Shown here in pieces: positions 1 through 9,011 of a stretch of DNA of 64,000 nucleotides (within the stretch, counting starts at the first letter, position 1; each line of letters opens with the position of its first letter). The DNA comes from Muriiphilus sp048268845 (GTDB lineage: Bacteria; Pseudomonadota; Alphaproteobacteria; Rhodobacterales; Rhodobacteraceae), in assembly GCA_048268845.1 (NCBI GenBank), contig JBLWUQ010000004.1, positions 124,001 through 188,000 on the forward strand. The letters run 5' to 3'. A program made the translations under genes and the position numbers. Under the pieces are notes generated by a model. It had not been told where the DNA came from, made no database searches, and saw nothing but the letters and a program-made list of their open reading frames with translations.

Positions 1-412
1 GGACGTTTCCCGGCCCGGTAGGCGCGGGCGCGCCTTGCGGGGCTGTAGGGCCGGGCGCAGCGCCTGCCATGACGCCGCCCCGTGCGCCGACTGGCTCGAT
101 GTGCCATGGCTCCCACGACATTGGGAAGGTCAGGCCATACTCCGCAGCGTTGGCGTGTGCCCATTCGCGCACATCCGGTGAAGCAAAGTTCAGATCTGCC
201 GCCTGCCCATAGTTGTGGCGGCTGCTGCCCGGTGGGGCCACCCATTTGCGCGCCGCCTCGGGCGTGCCGTATTTCTCAAGCGCCGCTTGCCACAGCCGTT
301 CTTGCGTGGCGATGTCGCGATACCCCGACGTGATGCCGATGCTGCCCGGAGCCGCCGCCAGAAACGGGCCAAGCGCCGCCTGAAACTCGGGGGTGAAACC
401 TGACAGATCCAT
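1..412 (-). CDS. M15-family peptidase (D-alanyl-D-alanine carboxypeptidase/endolysin type), C-terminus cut by window edge
   Basis: Read directly from the minus strand: an ATG at 412 opens a frame that runs off position 1 (137 codons visible). It shows SGYR at residues 29-32, SSRHNYGQAADLNF at 63-76 and EPWHIEP at 101-107. These are the M15 zinc-peptidase signatures, with zinc ligands expected at His66, Asp73 and His104. After residue 107 a Pro/Ala/Gly-rich linker begins, so a second domain may follow outside the window. It follows the ejection-type gene after a single base. Likely role: virion-associated or lysis peptidoglycan hydrolase; which of the two cannot be decided here. Confidence 0.8.
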   Translation of the reverse strand, partial: MDLSGFTPEFQAALGPFLAAAPGSIGITSGYRDIATQERLWQAALEKYGTPEAARKWVAPPGSSRHNYGQAADLNFASPDVREWAHANAAEYGLTFPMSWEPWHIEPVGARGGVMAGAAPGPTAPQGAPAPTGPGNV

Positions 413-413
413 G

Positions 414-1028
414 TTACTGCTTCTTCATCATGTTGTTGAACATGAACGCCGACATGAGGTTGTCGGTGGCCCCGGCAAACGCATTGCCGACCCCGATTGC
501 CCCCGCCGCCTGCGCGTTGCCGATGTTGTCGAGCGCGTTCGATGCGTTCGAAACGTAGTTCTGCCCCGCCGATGCCTGCATCCCTGCCGCGTTTTGGCCC
601 GATGCCACACCGCCGGCCAGCCGGTTCATGTGGTTGTTCCAGTCCTGCGAAGCCAAGCCTTGCCCGTAGGTCTGCAAGCCTTGCAGCGTCGATCCTGACA
701 ACAGGTTGCCGCGCGCCGCCGCGCTCGCGTCAATCGCGCCGATGCCCTGGCTCAGTTGGAAACCGTAGCCCGGCGAAGCGGTATAACCGGCATAGTCGGC
801 GGGTTTCGGCCCAAGCCCCATTTCATAGTTGTAGGCCCCGAGATAGTTCTTGCCCGCCTCGCGGTAGGGCGCGAACTCCTGCTTCTGCTCGCCATAGACT
901 TTTTCGGACAGGTCAATCTGGCGGTTGCCGACGCGTTCCTGCGCCGCCGCCGCCTTCTTGGCCGCGCTGGCCTGGGCAAAGCCGCCGATCAGCGAAGCAC
1001 CGCCTGCGATGAGTGCCGACATGCACAT
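414..1028 (-). CDS. Putative virion DNA-ejection/internal protein
   Basis: 204 aa. Residues 1-30 form an Ala/Gly-rich helix-like stretch (GGASLIGGFAQASAAKKAAA) and the rest is rich in Ala, Gly, Asn and Gln. This composition is common in podovirus DNA-transfer/ejection proteins, which sit just after the gp4/gp10 genes in P22-like phages. No enzymatic motif is visible. The start ATG overlaps the stop of the acetyltransferase-like gene (TAATG); an alternative ATG lies two codons later at 1022. Function is inferred from composition and position only. Confidence 0.6.
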   Translation of the reverse strand: MCMSALIAGGASLIGGFAQASAAKKAAAAQERVGNRQIDLSEKVYGEQKQEFAPYREAGKNYLGAYNYEMGLGPKPADYAGYTASPGYGFQLSQGIGAIDASAAARGNLLSGSTLQGLQTYGQGLASQDWNNHMNRLAGGVASGQNAAGMQASAGQNYVSNASNALDNIGNAQAAGAIGVGNAFAGATDNLMSAFMFNNMMKKQ

Positions 1029-1435
1029 TATGTGATTCCCTTCGTGTAGATCACTTCTGCCGGAACATGCCCGGTGCGGCTCAGGATCTGCGCCGCCCGG
1101 TCATTGCCGACCGGATGCGAAAACTTCACTTCCCGCGCGCCTCGGCCTGCCGCCCATTTCTCGAACGCCCGCATCAGCCGCAGGCCATTGCCGTCCTCGG
1201 ACCACCACAGCACTTCAAACGCCGTGAGCCAGTCCGGGCTTGACAGGGCCGGAACAATCACGCCGGTCAGAAACCCCTTGCCGTGGATCTGGCAGAACTG
1301 ATCCGCCTCGATCAGCGAAGCGAAGTGCCGCGCCATGTGGTCGGCGTCAAAGCCGAACCGCCGTTCGTGTTGCTCGTGAAACCGCCCCGCCATCTCGACA
1401 AGGGCGGGAATGTCCGCCGCCGTGGCCTGTCTCAC
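1028..1435 (-). CDS. GNAT-like acetyltransferase domain protein of the phage late operon
   Basis: 135 aa from a GTG at 1435 that overlaps the upstream stop as GTGA. An in-frame GTG at 1462 would add nine residues, but the RQATAADIPALVEM start is typical of GNAT N-termini. The central WWSEDGNGLRLMRAFEKWAAGRGA stretch fits the acetyl-CoA-binding loop and helix, and the C-terminal half ends in a short strand-helix-strand. Small GNAT-like genes of this kind occur next to tail and connector genes of roseophages. Substrate is unknown and activity is not assured. Confidence 0.6.
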   Translation of the reverse strand: MRQATAADIPALVEMAGRFHEQHERRFGFDADHMARHFASLIEADQFCQIHGKGFLTGVIVPALSSPDWLTAFEVLWWSEDGNGLRLMRAFEKWAAGRGAREVKFSHPVGNDRAAQILSRTGHVPAEVIYTKGIT

Positions 1436-1713
1436 CACGTCGAAAGCGCCGCCCGCTTCCACGTGTCCGCTGCCACGCAGACGTAAACGTAACCGCTATC
1501 CCAGGCGATCTGGCCCATCGTTCCCGTGTCCGTCGCGCTGGCCGGTGTCTTTGCCGTGGCAAGCATCAGCGTGTCACCGTCAAACGATCCGCCCTGCAAC
1601 TCCCGAATGGCCCGCGCCATCTGCTGCAACAGCTTCACCCCGTCCAGCGTCAGCGCCCCGGCCTGCCCGACCACCTGCTCGATAGGGTTCGGGTCTTTGA
1701 CAAGAACACTCAT
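1432..1713 (-). CDS. Small phage structural protein, function unknown
   Basis: 93 aa. The N-terminal half is helical (VGQAGALTLDGVKLLQQMARAI). The C-terminal half (GQIAWDSGYVYVCVAADTWK) is a short beta motif often found at the ends of phage tail-needle and fibre proteins. It overlaps the gp10-like gene by 4 nt (ATGA) and the GNAT gene by 4 nt with the chosen GTG start. Its place directly after the head-completion genes suits a needle or plug component, but this is inference. Confidence 0.6.
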   Translation of the reverse strand: MSVLVKDPNPIEQVVGQAGALTLDGVKLLQQMARAIRELQGGSFDGDTLMLATAKTPASATDTGTMGQIAWDSGYVYVCVAADTWKRAALSTW

Positions 1714-3068
1714 GCGATACGCACCCTTGCGATGGTGTTGACCGAGATTTCGTCCGGGTCCGATATGTTCAATTCGGCGGTAAACTGGCGGAACTGCCCG
1801 AGCGCGCGCAGGTTGGCGCGGTTCTGGTATTCGCCAATCTCACCGAACGACAGGAGCCGCTCGTTGCTCCACGTCATGCCCCGATCCCCGGACACTTTCA
1901 GCCATGCCCGCGCCGCCCGGCCAAGGCTCGTGAACCCCATGCGCCCGAAAAACTCCAACTCGGCCACGCGAAATCTGTTGCCGTCGCCGCCGAGCGTCTT
2001 GGACACGGCCCGGCGTTGCAGGGCCTGCCCCACGTCGGCGTTGGATCGCACCATGCGGTTGATCTTGCCGCCCTTGTGCGCCGAATACCACGTGCCGGAA
2101 GATTCAGCCGTGCCGCTTGCGGTCCACGGGTCGTTCTCGCCTTCCGCCCGCTCGTGCCATTCGCCTGTCACCATGTCGAACACCCAAGCCGGGCGGTTCA
2201 GGAAGGTGATGGCGCAAAACTTGTGGTCGCCGTCCTCGTGATAGTGGCACTCCTGCGGCTTCTCGTTGACGATGGAATAGGTTGGCCCCGGAACATTCAC
2301 CGAAACCGGCGTCAACCCCGCCCCGGTCGTGACATAGGCCACGTTGTCGTCACCGATGAAGAACGCGCCGTTGTCCAGAAGCGTGACCAGCCCAAAGGCC
2401 TTCAAGCCGGTGTCGATCACGCCGCCCGCCATGCGCACGAAGGCATCCGCTCCGGCCTGCCCGGTCAGATACCAGATTTCAATCGAGGTCTCCTTGAATA
2501 TCCACGCGTTGCCCTGCACCGCCAACACCCGCAGGCAATCATCGTCCTTGGCCTCTGCCGTGGCGAAATTCAGCGCCGGAAGGGTCTTGGCGTCGAGCGG
2601 GTCGGACCAGCCCCACCGCCGCCCGCCGCGCTGCGTATAGACCGTATAACCGCCGAGATAATCCACCGATCCGATGTCGGCAAAGTTGCCCGTGGCCGGG
2701 CTGGTGAGTGCCGCGCCGTCCCAGACGTAATAGGTGCCGCCAGACGCCACCGCCACGTTGTCGAGGTTGCCGGATATGGTGGCGTCCTCGGCGTTCACCA
2801 CTGCGCCGAGACTGGACACGACGCCATCCGCGTCAATCGCGTAGAGCGAGCCATCGGCCACGGCGTAGAACGTATCGCCCACCTTCTTGAATGCCCGCGT
2901 CCAGATCGTGCCGAGGTCGGCAAACGCCGCCTGCCCCAGGACTGATTCAAGGTAGCGGTCGGTTTCCGATCCGTCGATCCGCACCCGGTAGCAGTTGACC
3001 AGCCGCGAGGTATTCGCCGCCCGGTTATCCCCGACCCGTGCAGACTGCCCGACAAATTCGACTTGCAT
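1710..3068 (-). CDS. P22 gp10-like packaged-DNA stabilisation (head completion) protein
   Basis: 452 aa, close to the length of P22 gp10 (about 470). It begins MQVEFVGQSARVGDNRAANT, the typical opening of this family, followed by repeated beta-rich segments (TFYAVADGSLYAIDADG, NVAYVTTGAGLTPVS, WVFDMVTGEWHERAEG) consistent with the propeller-like tail hub protein. In P22, gp10 closes the portal vertex together with gp4 and gp26. The start overlaps the stop of the gp4-like gene as TGATG. Confidence 0.82.
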   Translation of the reverse strand: MQVEFVGQSARVGDNRAANTSRLVNCYRVRIDGSETDRYLESVLGQAAFADLGTIWTRAFKKVGDTFYAVADGSLYAIDADGVVSSLGAVVNAEDATISGNLDNVAVASGGTYYVWDGAALTSPATGNFADIGSVDYLGGYTVYTQRGGRRWGWSDPLDAKTLPALNFATAEAKDDDCLRVLAVQGNAWIFKETSIEIWYLTGQAGADAFVRMAGGVIDTGLKAFGLVTLLDNGAFFIGDDNVAYVTTGAGLTPVSVNVPGPTYSIVNEKPQECHYHEDGDHKFCAITFLNRPAWVFDMVTGEWHERAEGENDPWTASGTAESSGTWYSAHKGGKINRMVRSNADVGQALQRRAVSKTLGGDGNRFRVAELEFFGRMGFTSLGRAARAWLKVSGDRGMTWSNERLLSFGEIGEYQNRANLRALGQFRQFTAELNISDPDEISVNTIARVRIA

Positions 3069-3448
3069 CAGTAGAACGCCGCCCGCTTGCCCGCTTCGGC
3101 CTCGCCGTCCGAAACCGTGCCGTCCTTGTCGGCATCGCGGCTGTCGGGCCGGTCGTCACTCAGAAGCGCGGCGCGCAGGCGCATGATTGCCCGCGAACGC
3201 GGCTCCGGCGGTGCGACCAGATAGTGCGGCGCAATCTCCACCGCCAGGAGGTAGGCCAGCGGCAGGACATAGCCATCACTTGGTGCGGTCGCGGAAACCG
3301 TAACGCCATGGCTATAGGCCAACTCCGGCACCAGCAGATCCAGCGTGTCGCCCGCGTAATCAGCCTGGTCAGCGGTCAATGCCTCGTCGGATGCAACTAC
3401 CGCAATACGGCGGAACGCATGGCGCAGAATGTCAGTCTTGGTTGCCAT
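3068..3448 (-). CDS. P22 gp4-like head-to-tail connector / DNA stabilisation protein
   Basis: 126 aa. N-terminus ILRHAFRRIAVVASDEALTADQ and the helical PLAYLLAVEIAPHY segment match the small connector proteins that dock under the portal in P22-like phages (gp4 itself is 166 aa). The C-terminal DADKDGTVSDGEAEAGK is EF-hand-like in composition, though a single loop may be coincidence. The ribosome-binding site GGAGGG lies just upstream of the ATG. Translationally coupled to the gp10-like gene. Confidence 0.72.
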   Translation of the reverse strand: MATKTDILRHAFRRIAVVASDEALTADQADYAGDTLDLLVPELAYSHGVTVSATAPSDGYVLPLAYLLAVEIAPHYLVAPPEPRSRAIMRLRAALLSDDRPDSRDADKDGTVSDGEAEAGKRAAFY

Positions 3449-3493
3449 GGACTTCCCTCCTGGGTGAAGGGGCAGAAGCCCGCCCCCTCACGA

Positions 3494-3976
3494 TTACGCC
3501 TTGTAAACCAGCACCATGCTGATCGTGCCGCCCTCGACAACGGGAGCCGTCTTGAGCGTGATCTTGATGTCGGCATAGCCGCCCGGATCGGACGTCTTGC
3601 CCGCCAATTCCCAGACGTATTTGCCAAACTTGGCCGGGTCGTCCAGAACCTCGGTTCGCGCCGAAGCCACCGAAGCCGAAACGCTCGCGTTCAAGGCATC
3701 GTCGTCGCTGGTGAAGTTGCCGCCAACGCTGAAAAGCCCAATGTCGAGAACGGGAGAGCCAGCCGATGCCAGGTCGTCAAGCGCGATGAACGAAAGCCCC
3801 GAAAGGCGAACGCTCGTCGGAACGCGCGCCATCCAGTAGGTCGAATCCTGCTCGATAGTGGCGGTAACTTCGACCGTGCTGTCAAACACGTTGACGCCAG
3901 GCCGGGTTGTAACCGGCTCGGCGGCACTGAGTGCCAATTCGCTGCGGCTCGTCGCCGTCAGGTTTTCTGTTGCCAT
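3494..3976 (-). CDS. Putative capsid-associated protein (decoration-like), unknown
   Basis: 160 aa, beta-rich, with no recognised motif. It lies immediately downstream of the major capsid gene, separated by 54 bp and carrying its own AAGGG ribosome site. Gene order (capsid, this protein, connector) is the place where decoration or capsid-stabilising proteins are usually encoded. That role is inference from position; the sequence alone does not identify it. Confidence 0.6.
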   Translation of the reverse strand: MATENLTATSRSELALSAAEPVTTRPGVNVFDSTVEVTATIEQDSTYWMARVPTSVRLSGLSFIALDDLASAGSPVLDIGLFSVGGNFTSDDDALNASVSASVASARTEVLDDPAKFGKYVWELAGKTSDPGGYADIKITLKTAPVVEGGTISMVLVYKA

Positions 3977-4030
3977 GTGATGTCCCTTCGAGTGAATGCG
4001 GCGGGACCATTACAGCCCCGCCGCGATGGC

Positions 4031-5116
4031 TTAGGCGTCAGCCACAGCCGCGAAGAACCCGGTGACAACACCGTGGTCTTTGAGGTCGGCGGTGTCGGTC
4101 GAGCCGGAGCCGAACAACATCTTCTCGATGCCACCCATTTCCATGATCGCCACGCCCTTCTTGCGGCCATAGTCGAAGGTTTCTTCCGCCGACTTCCAGC
4201 GGTTCGCGATGCCGTAGCCAAGCGCCTGCGCACCGCACAGGTAGACCGGAGCCACGTCAACGGCACCGCCAGCACCGACGTTCGACAGGACCGGAATATC
4301 CTCGATCTCCTTGAAGATGATCCCGTCCCACTCGATATCGCCACCCTTGAACAGCTTCTCATTCTGCATCCGCAGGGACACATCACGCTGCGCTTGGGTG
4401 ATCGTGCTGTCGCCCTTGAGGTCGCGGAACACCAGCGACGGAACATAGCAGGTGTAATAGAACCTGCCCGACGACTCCGACATGACAGGCCGGATCTTCG
4501 GCGCTGCCGTGCGGGCGATCCGCTTCATCAGCGATGCAGCCGACGACGTGAACTTGTCGTTGGACGCGTCGATTTCCGCCAAGGAAAGCGCGTGGGTGCT
4601 TTTCTTGTTGGACTTGGTAGCGCCAAACAGCACCCGGTCGGCGTTGTTGGTCATCCACGTATTGCGCTGCCCTGCTGAAGCTGAGGCGTAGGCCACGCCG
4701 TCGATAGACGCCAGCGCCGCGATCACCTGGTCGCGGGTGTCCTCCATCGCCCAGGTCTTGAGCGTCATCTTGGCCGCTTTGCGCAGGTCGATGGCGCTGA
4801 TCTGGTTCTGCCAGTCGGTGACGCGCACACCGTGCGCCCGCTCGCCAATGGTCAGCTTGAACGAACGGGAGTCCATGTCCTCCTCGTTGCCTTCAAGCGT
4901 GGCACCGTTGGACACGCCCGCGCCTTTCAGTCGGTTGACCAGTGCGAAGGTGACGGAGTCGCCCTTCTTCTGTTTCAGGTCTTCCTTGACCTGGATGATG
5001 GAGTTCTCGCTCGTCCCCATTTCCGAGGCGAAGCGGTTCTGTTGGACGTGTTCAACAAAGAAATCGTCGTCCCACTGCTGGACGGTAAGGCCAGCGGCTG
5101 CGGTGGTATCGGTCAT
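4031..5116 (-). CDS. Major capsid protein, N4-gp56/DUF4043 family
   Basis: 361 aa. The ITVQ/FVEHVQQNRFASEMG opening, the DLKQKKGDSVTFALVNRL stretch near residue 50, and the GERAHGVRVTDWQNQISAID segment near 95 are characteristic of the N4-gp56/DUF4043 HK97-fold capsid family that replaces the classical P22 coat in many environmental podoviruses. The C-terminal half contains the repeated NVGAGGAVDVAPVYLCGAQA strand region. It follows the scaffold gene, as expected for head assembly. Confidence 0.88.
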   Translation of the reverse strand: MTDTTAAAGLTVQQWDDDFFVEHVQQNRFASEMGTSENSIIQVKEDLKQKKGDSVTFALVNRLKGAGVSNGATLEGNEEDMDSRSFKLTIGERAHGVRVTDWQNQISAIDLRKAAKMTLKTWAMEDTRDQVIAALASIDGVAYASASAGQRNTWMTNNADRVLFGATKSNKKSTHALSLAEIDASNDKFTSSAASLMKRIARTAAPKIRPVMSESSGRFYYTCYVPSLVFRDLKGDSTITQAQRDVSLRMQNEKLFKGGDIEWDGIIFKEIEDIPVLSNVGAGGAVDVAPVYLCGAQALGYGIANRWKSAEETFDYGRKKGVAIMEMGGIEKMLFGSGSTDTADLKDHGVVTGFFAAVADA

Positions 5117-5144
5117 TTCAGTTTGCCTTTATGATGAAAGGCGG

Positions 5145-5819
5145 TCAGTCCCCAAGGACGCTCGAAAGCGACGTGGGGCCGGTCCAGTTGGTTTTAGGAC
5201 CGCCGCCCGTGCCTGTGACATTGGCCATCGACGGGGCGAACTTGCCCGCCGCGTCTCTGGCCTGCTTCGCTACCAATTCTGCCTCGATCCGCTTCGTGAT
5301 TTCGGCCTCTTTGGCCTTGATCCACGCGTCGGGGTCGTTCCCGATTTCCGCCGTCACGCGCTGCCGGTTGAAGTGCTCAACTGCGGCGTGAAACGGCGAC
5401 GGGTGCTTGAGCAAGTCCCGCGATTGCTCGGGGTGCTGGTCGAAGTATTCATAAGCCGCATCCACCACGTCCTTGCCGAACTCGCGCTCGGCCATGAACC
5501 GTGACATTTCCAGCTTGGTCCCGGTGGCTCTCGCCTCCACCGCTTCCGACAGGTGCTTGGAAAACCCTTCCGGGTCGTCAAACACGTCGGGCGCGGCTTT
5601 CTGGGTCTGCTGTGACTGCGCGGCCTTCATTTCCCGCAACTCGCGGCGCAACTCCTGCACCACACCGACGGGGACCATCTGCGGTTCGTCCGGGGCTTTC
5701 GGCTCCGGTTCCGCCTTTACTTCGACTTCGACGGCTTCTGGTTCAGGTTCCGTGGCTTCCACCACCGGGGTTTCCTGTTCCTGCGGCTCGCCGCTCAGAA
5801 TCTGCTCAAGGTCAGACAT
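5145..5819 (-). CDS. Scaffolding protein of the capsid
   Basis: 224 aa. Residues 1-50 are very acidic and Pro/Glu/Val-rich; residues 50-75 form a predicted coiled coil (VVQELRRELREMKAAQSQQ); the C-terminus is a basic helix (AKEAEITKRIEAELVAKQ) followed by a Gly/Thr-rich tail. Charge layout, size and position between portal and capsid genes are those of internal scaffolding proteins. The ribosome site GGAG precedes the ATG by 8 nt. Confidence rests on architecture and synteny, not on a conserved signature. Confidence 0.78.
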   Translation of the reverse strand: MSDLEQILSGEPQEQETPVVEATEPEPEAVEVEVKAEPEPKAPDEPQMVPVGVVQELRRELREMKAAQSQQTQKAAPDVFDDPEGFSKHLSEAVEARATGTKLEMSRFMAEREFGKDVVDAAYEYFDQHPEQSRDLLKHPSPFHAAVEHFNRQRVTAEIGNDPDAWIKAKEAEITKRIEAELVAKQARDAAGKFAPSMANVTGTGGGPKTNWTGPTSLSSVLGD

Positions 5820-5952
5820 ATTGGCATCTCCATGACGTTGGTGATTTACGAAACGCCCGTATCGTCGGCGGCACGGTTCACCCGATTACCCTCGGTGGCA
5901 GGGATGCGCCCGTTAACCCCGGCGGCGGGTTTTCAGGTCAGCCGCTATGCGA

Positions 5953-7746
5953 CTAGCCTTGAAACTGTGGTTGCTGCTGGACCATCGCCAGCGGGTAGGT
6001 TGCTGCGGCCTCGGCCTGCAGCTTCTGCGTCTTGGCCTGCGTCTCGAACAGGCTCGCCTCCTTCGCCGCCAGGTCAAGCTGTTGATCCGGTGACGGCGCG
6101 GGCGGCTGCTGCATCATCTCCAACAGCTTTTCCTTTTTCTTCGTCGGCAAGGTCGGGTCGGCCTCGATCAGCACCGCAGGCGGGATTGTCGGGCCGTATT
6201 TCAACAGCGCCTCGAACACTTCGCCTTCCAGCGTCACGCGGTCAGGCACTTCCTCAAGCACGATGTCCACGTCGATCTCGGCCACGTTGTTCTCGATGCC
6301 GACCGGCATTTGCAGCCGGGGATCGTTGGGCCGCAGCCCCATCTGCATGGCGATCATCTGCGCCTGTTCCGGCGGCATCTGGCCGAGTTTCTCCTCCAGC
6401 GTGACCGGGCGATTCAGCCCTACAAAGCGCACGTTGCGCTCATCGTCCGTCACCCGAACCCACTTTTCCTCGCGCCAGTATTGCCGAATACGCGACCAGA
6501 TCTGCCGGTAAACCTCGCGGGTGAAATGGTGCAGCCGGTCATTCAGCGCCGCAATCTCGATCATGCCGCCCTGTTGCCGCGCCAGGACCGCGCGCCCGCT
6601 GGTGCTTTCCCCCGTCTCCCCTTTCAGCGCCGAGTTGGCCCCCATCAGGTCGATTTCTTCCTTGGCCTCCTGCAAAAGCTGTAACTGCCCGGACGTCTGG
6701 TCGTTGTTCGGCAGGATGTCGAACGGGCGGATGCCGTTGCGCGCCGCGTCCTCGAAGGCTTCGGCGTTGATCTCAATATGGCCGTCGGGCTTGGCAAGCT
6801 CGCGCTTCAGAGCCGACACGCTGTCAACCGCACCCTTGATGCCGTAGGTCTGGCGGCTGTTCATCGAGTGCAGCGCCTTTGAGCGACGCTTGTTGATTTC
6901 GTCCTGCGGGTCGAACATGTCGCGCACGATGCCATAGCGCTGGTTTTCACGGTCCACGTAGGCCGACACCATGATCAGCGGGCATTCGCTCTCGCCGTCC
7001 TCGTCCTCATACGGGCTGTCGCCACTGTCCAGCATCGCGCCCTTGATGAACTTCGCCCACTTCCAAGCGCTATCCTCCCGATACCAGATCAGGACAACCC
7101 GCACCCGCTTGCGCTTCTGGTCGAACCAGATGTCACGCGGGCGGTCATCGAACGTGTCGTCATTGACGCCATATTGCGAAGCGATGCCTTCCCACTCGCC
7201 GGGATAGTCGCGGTCGAAATCATCCTGATCCATCCACAGCACCGCGCCCTTGTAGCGCGCATCTGAGAAGTCGTGCTTGCGGCTGTGCGGATCGTAGAAC
7301 AGCCGGTCCCATGGGTAGACGTTGATCACCACGTCCACATCGCCGCTCTTGGTCGGCTGGTGAATGACCTCACAGCCGCCGAATCCCTCAACGAGGAAAT
7401 TCTCGTAGACCTCGGAGCGTGAGGCGTCCCAATCCTCATTATCGCAGACGTAGCGGATCGCGTCGGTGATGCTTTCGGCGTCGGCCTGGTGCTGCGGGGT
7501 TCGCGGAAAGGCGCGCGGGTCGGTGCGCTGCTTGATTTCCAGACCCTTGAGCCATTCGACCTTGCGCCGGATGCGGTTCAGCACGACGGGCGGCTGTCCC
7601 CGGCGCTTCAACTCCGCGACTTCCTCAGCCGACAATTGCTTGCCGTCCACGTAATCGCGCGCACGCTCAGACTCAGCCCGAGCGTCGGTCGTGGCTTCTT
7701 CGGACGCTGTGAACCAATCCTCCAGCTTTTTGATGTCTGTTTTCAC
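5953..7746 (-). CDS. P22-type portal protein
   Basis: About 597 aa from a GTG at 7746 that overlaps the terminase stop (GTGA); a TTG at 7758 is an alternative start. The N-terminal ARDYVDGKQLSAEEVAELK and the PVVLNRIRRKVEWLKGLE motif are hallmarks of P22-like portals. So are ENFLVEGFGGCEVI, NVYPWDRLFYDPHSRKHDFSDA and the long C-terminal helical barrel region with MAMQMGLRPNDP. It forms the dodecameric DNA channel at one capsid vertex and docks TerL during packaging. Confidence 0.9.
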   Translation of the reverse strand: MKTDIKKLEDWFTASEEATTDARAESERARDYVDGKQLSAEEVAELKRRGQPPVVLNRIRRKVEWLKGLEIKQRTDPRAFPRTPQHQADAESITDAIRYVCDNEDWDASRSEVYENFLVEGFGGCEVIHQPTKSGDVDVVINVYPWDRLFYDPHSRKHDFSDARYKGAVLWMDQDDFDRDYPGEWEGIASQYGVNDDTFDDRPRDIWFDQKRKRVRVVLIWYREDSAWKWAKFIKGAMLDSGDSPYEDEDGESECPLIMVSAYVDRENQRYGIVRDMFDPQDEINKRRSKALHSMNSRQTYGIKGAVDSVSALKRELAKPDGHIEINAEAFEDAARNGIRPFDILPNNDQTSGQLQLLQEAKEEIDLMGANSALKGETGESTSGRAVLARQQGGMIEIAALNDRLHHFTREVYRQIWSRIRQYWREEKWVRVTDDERNVRFVGLNRPVTLEEKLGQMPPEQAQMIAMQMGLRPNDPRLQMPVGIENNVAEIDVDIVLEEVPDRVTLEGEVFEALLKYGPTIPPAVLIEADPTLPTKKKEKLLEMMQQPPAPSPDQQLDLAAKEASLFETQAKTQKLQAEAAATYPLAMVQQQPQFQG

Positions 7747-9011
7747 GCGGTTTTCCAATTCTGGCCCTCGTCGTCGTTGCCGAAATACCGCCGTCTTGCA
7801 GGGGCCGGGTCTTCCTCGGCCTGCGTCACCAGTTTGCCGCGCCTGTGCAGTCCTTCGACGGCGTAGCGCAGCGCATCAATCAGGTGGTTGTTCTTGTCTT
7901 CGATGGCCGGGAGTATCTCGCCGGTTCGCGGGTCGGTCTTGTAGGCGTAGGAGGCAATTTCCCGCGCCATGTTGGCGCAACTCGGGTGAATGACGATTCC
8001 CATCCCCTGCAGGAACGAAACCCCATCCTCTACGCTGCCCTTGCCCTTCTTTGCCGCCCGGATCTTCGGAAACCCGTGGCGGCGCATGTAGTCAATCGTT
8101 TCAGGCCGGGCGCTGTCCGCGCGGATAGGCCACCTGCGGGCGTCGGGCAGATTGTTGAACAGCGCGGGCAATGCCTCGGTTGGCACGCCTAACTCGTAAA
8201 CCTCGCTGTCGATGTAGAGCGTATTGGCAGCGGGGATGCAGCACCGCAGCGCCGCCGTCTCGTCGTTCGCAAAGCCCCAGTCCGCGCCATAGAACCACAC
8301 CACGTTTTCTGGCGGGTCAATTTCTCCGATGCGCCAATCACGAAACACCCGCGCTTCCGAAAGCCCGCGATACTCGCCGCCCCAGACGTGTGCATATTTG
8401 TCCGGGTCGCGCCGCCTGTCGCGCTCCATGTCCCCCCGCAGGGAGTCGGGAAACCATTTGTTATCGTCCCAGTTGACGTGGCGAACAATCGCCCCCTCGG
8501 GCGGCTGCGCGCGCAACAGTTGGTCAACCGGATCGGCTTCGCTTTCCGGGTTCCACGAGAACCAGATTTCAGACCCCTCGGCCCGGATCGTCGGAATCAG
8601 CAGGTCAAGCGAGCGCTGGCTGATCGTCTGCGCCTCCTCCACCCAGGCGATGCTGAAACCTTCCAACGACTTGATGCTTGCCGCTGTGTGGTTCTGCATC
8701 CCGCGAAAGATGATCCGCGAACCGTTCGCGCCTGCTATCTCCGTTTCGGTCGAGCGGAAGAACGCGCCGAGGCCATATTCCGCTATCTTGTCCTCAAGGA
8801 GTTGCTTCACCGAGTCCGCGATGGACCGCTGCACCTCGCGCACACAAACGATGCGCGTATCTGCCTCACTGGCTGCCCGCAGGATCGCCAGCCCGGCGAA
8901 GCAATGCGACTTGCCCGAGCCGCGTCCGCCGTAAAGCCCTTTGTATCTGGCAGGCTTGAAGAATGCCCGGAAGTATGGCGGGAATTGCGCCTTAGTCTCC
9001 GAAATCGACAT
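7743..9011 (-). CDS. terL: Terminase large subunit (PBSX/Terminase_3 type)
   Basis: 422 aa from the ATG at 9011 (MSISETKAQFPPYF); an upstream in-frame start at 9050 would extend far into the terS gene and is less likely. Walker A is GGRGSGKS (residues 28-35) and the Walker B/catalytic segment is IAWVEEA. The C-terminal RNase-H-like nuclease carries GADWGF, the ADSARPET segment and HLIDALRYA acidic residues. The enzyme pumps DNA into the prohead and cuts concatemers. It overlaps terS by 20 nt. Confidence 0.92.
   Translation of the reverse strand: MSISETKAQFPPYFRAFFKPARYKGLYGGRGSGKSHCFAGLAILRAASEADTRIVCVREVQRSIADSVKQLLEDKIAEYGLGAFFRSTETEIAGANGSRIIFRGMQNHTAASIKSLEGFSIAWVEEAQTISQRSLDLLIPTIRAEGSEIWFSWNPESEADPVDQLLRAQPPEGAIVRHVNWDDNKWFPDSLRGDMERDRRRDPDKYAHVWGGEYRGLSEARVFRDWRIGEIDPPENVVWFYGADWGFANDETAALRCCIPAANTLYIDSEVYELGVPTEALPALFNNLPDARRWPIRADSARPETIDYMRRHGFPKIRAAKKGKGSVEDGVSFLQGMGIVIHPSCANMAREIASYAYKTDPRTGEILPAIEDKNNHLIDALRYAVEGLHRRGKLVTQAEEDPAPARRRYFGNDDEGQNWKTA

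Noticed and set aside
1240..2241. 333-aa plus-strand frame across the phage head genes, and similar long plus-strand frames to 17700
   Set aside because: High-GC shadows of the minus-strand late and early operons; the minus frames carry the recognised families and coupled starts.
3369..3448. DKDGTVSDGE in the gp4-like protein as a calcium-binding EF-hand
   Set aside because: A single loop without flanking EF helices; kept only as a remark.
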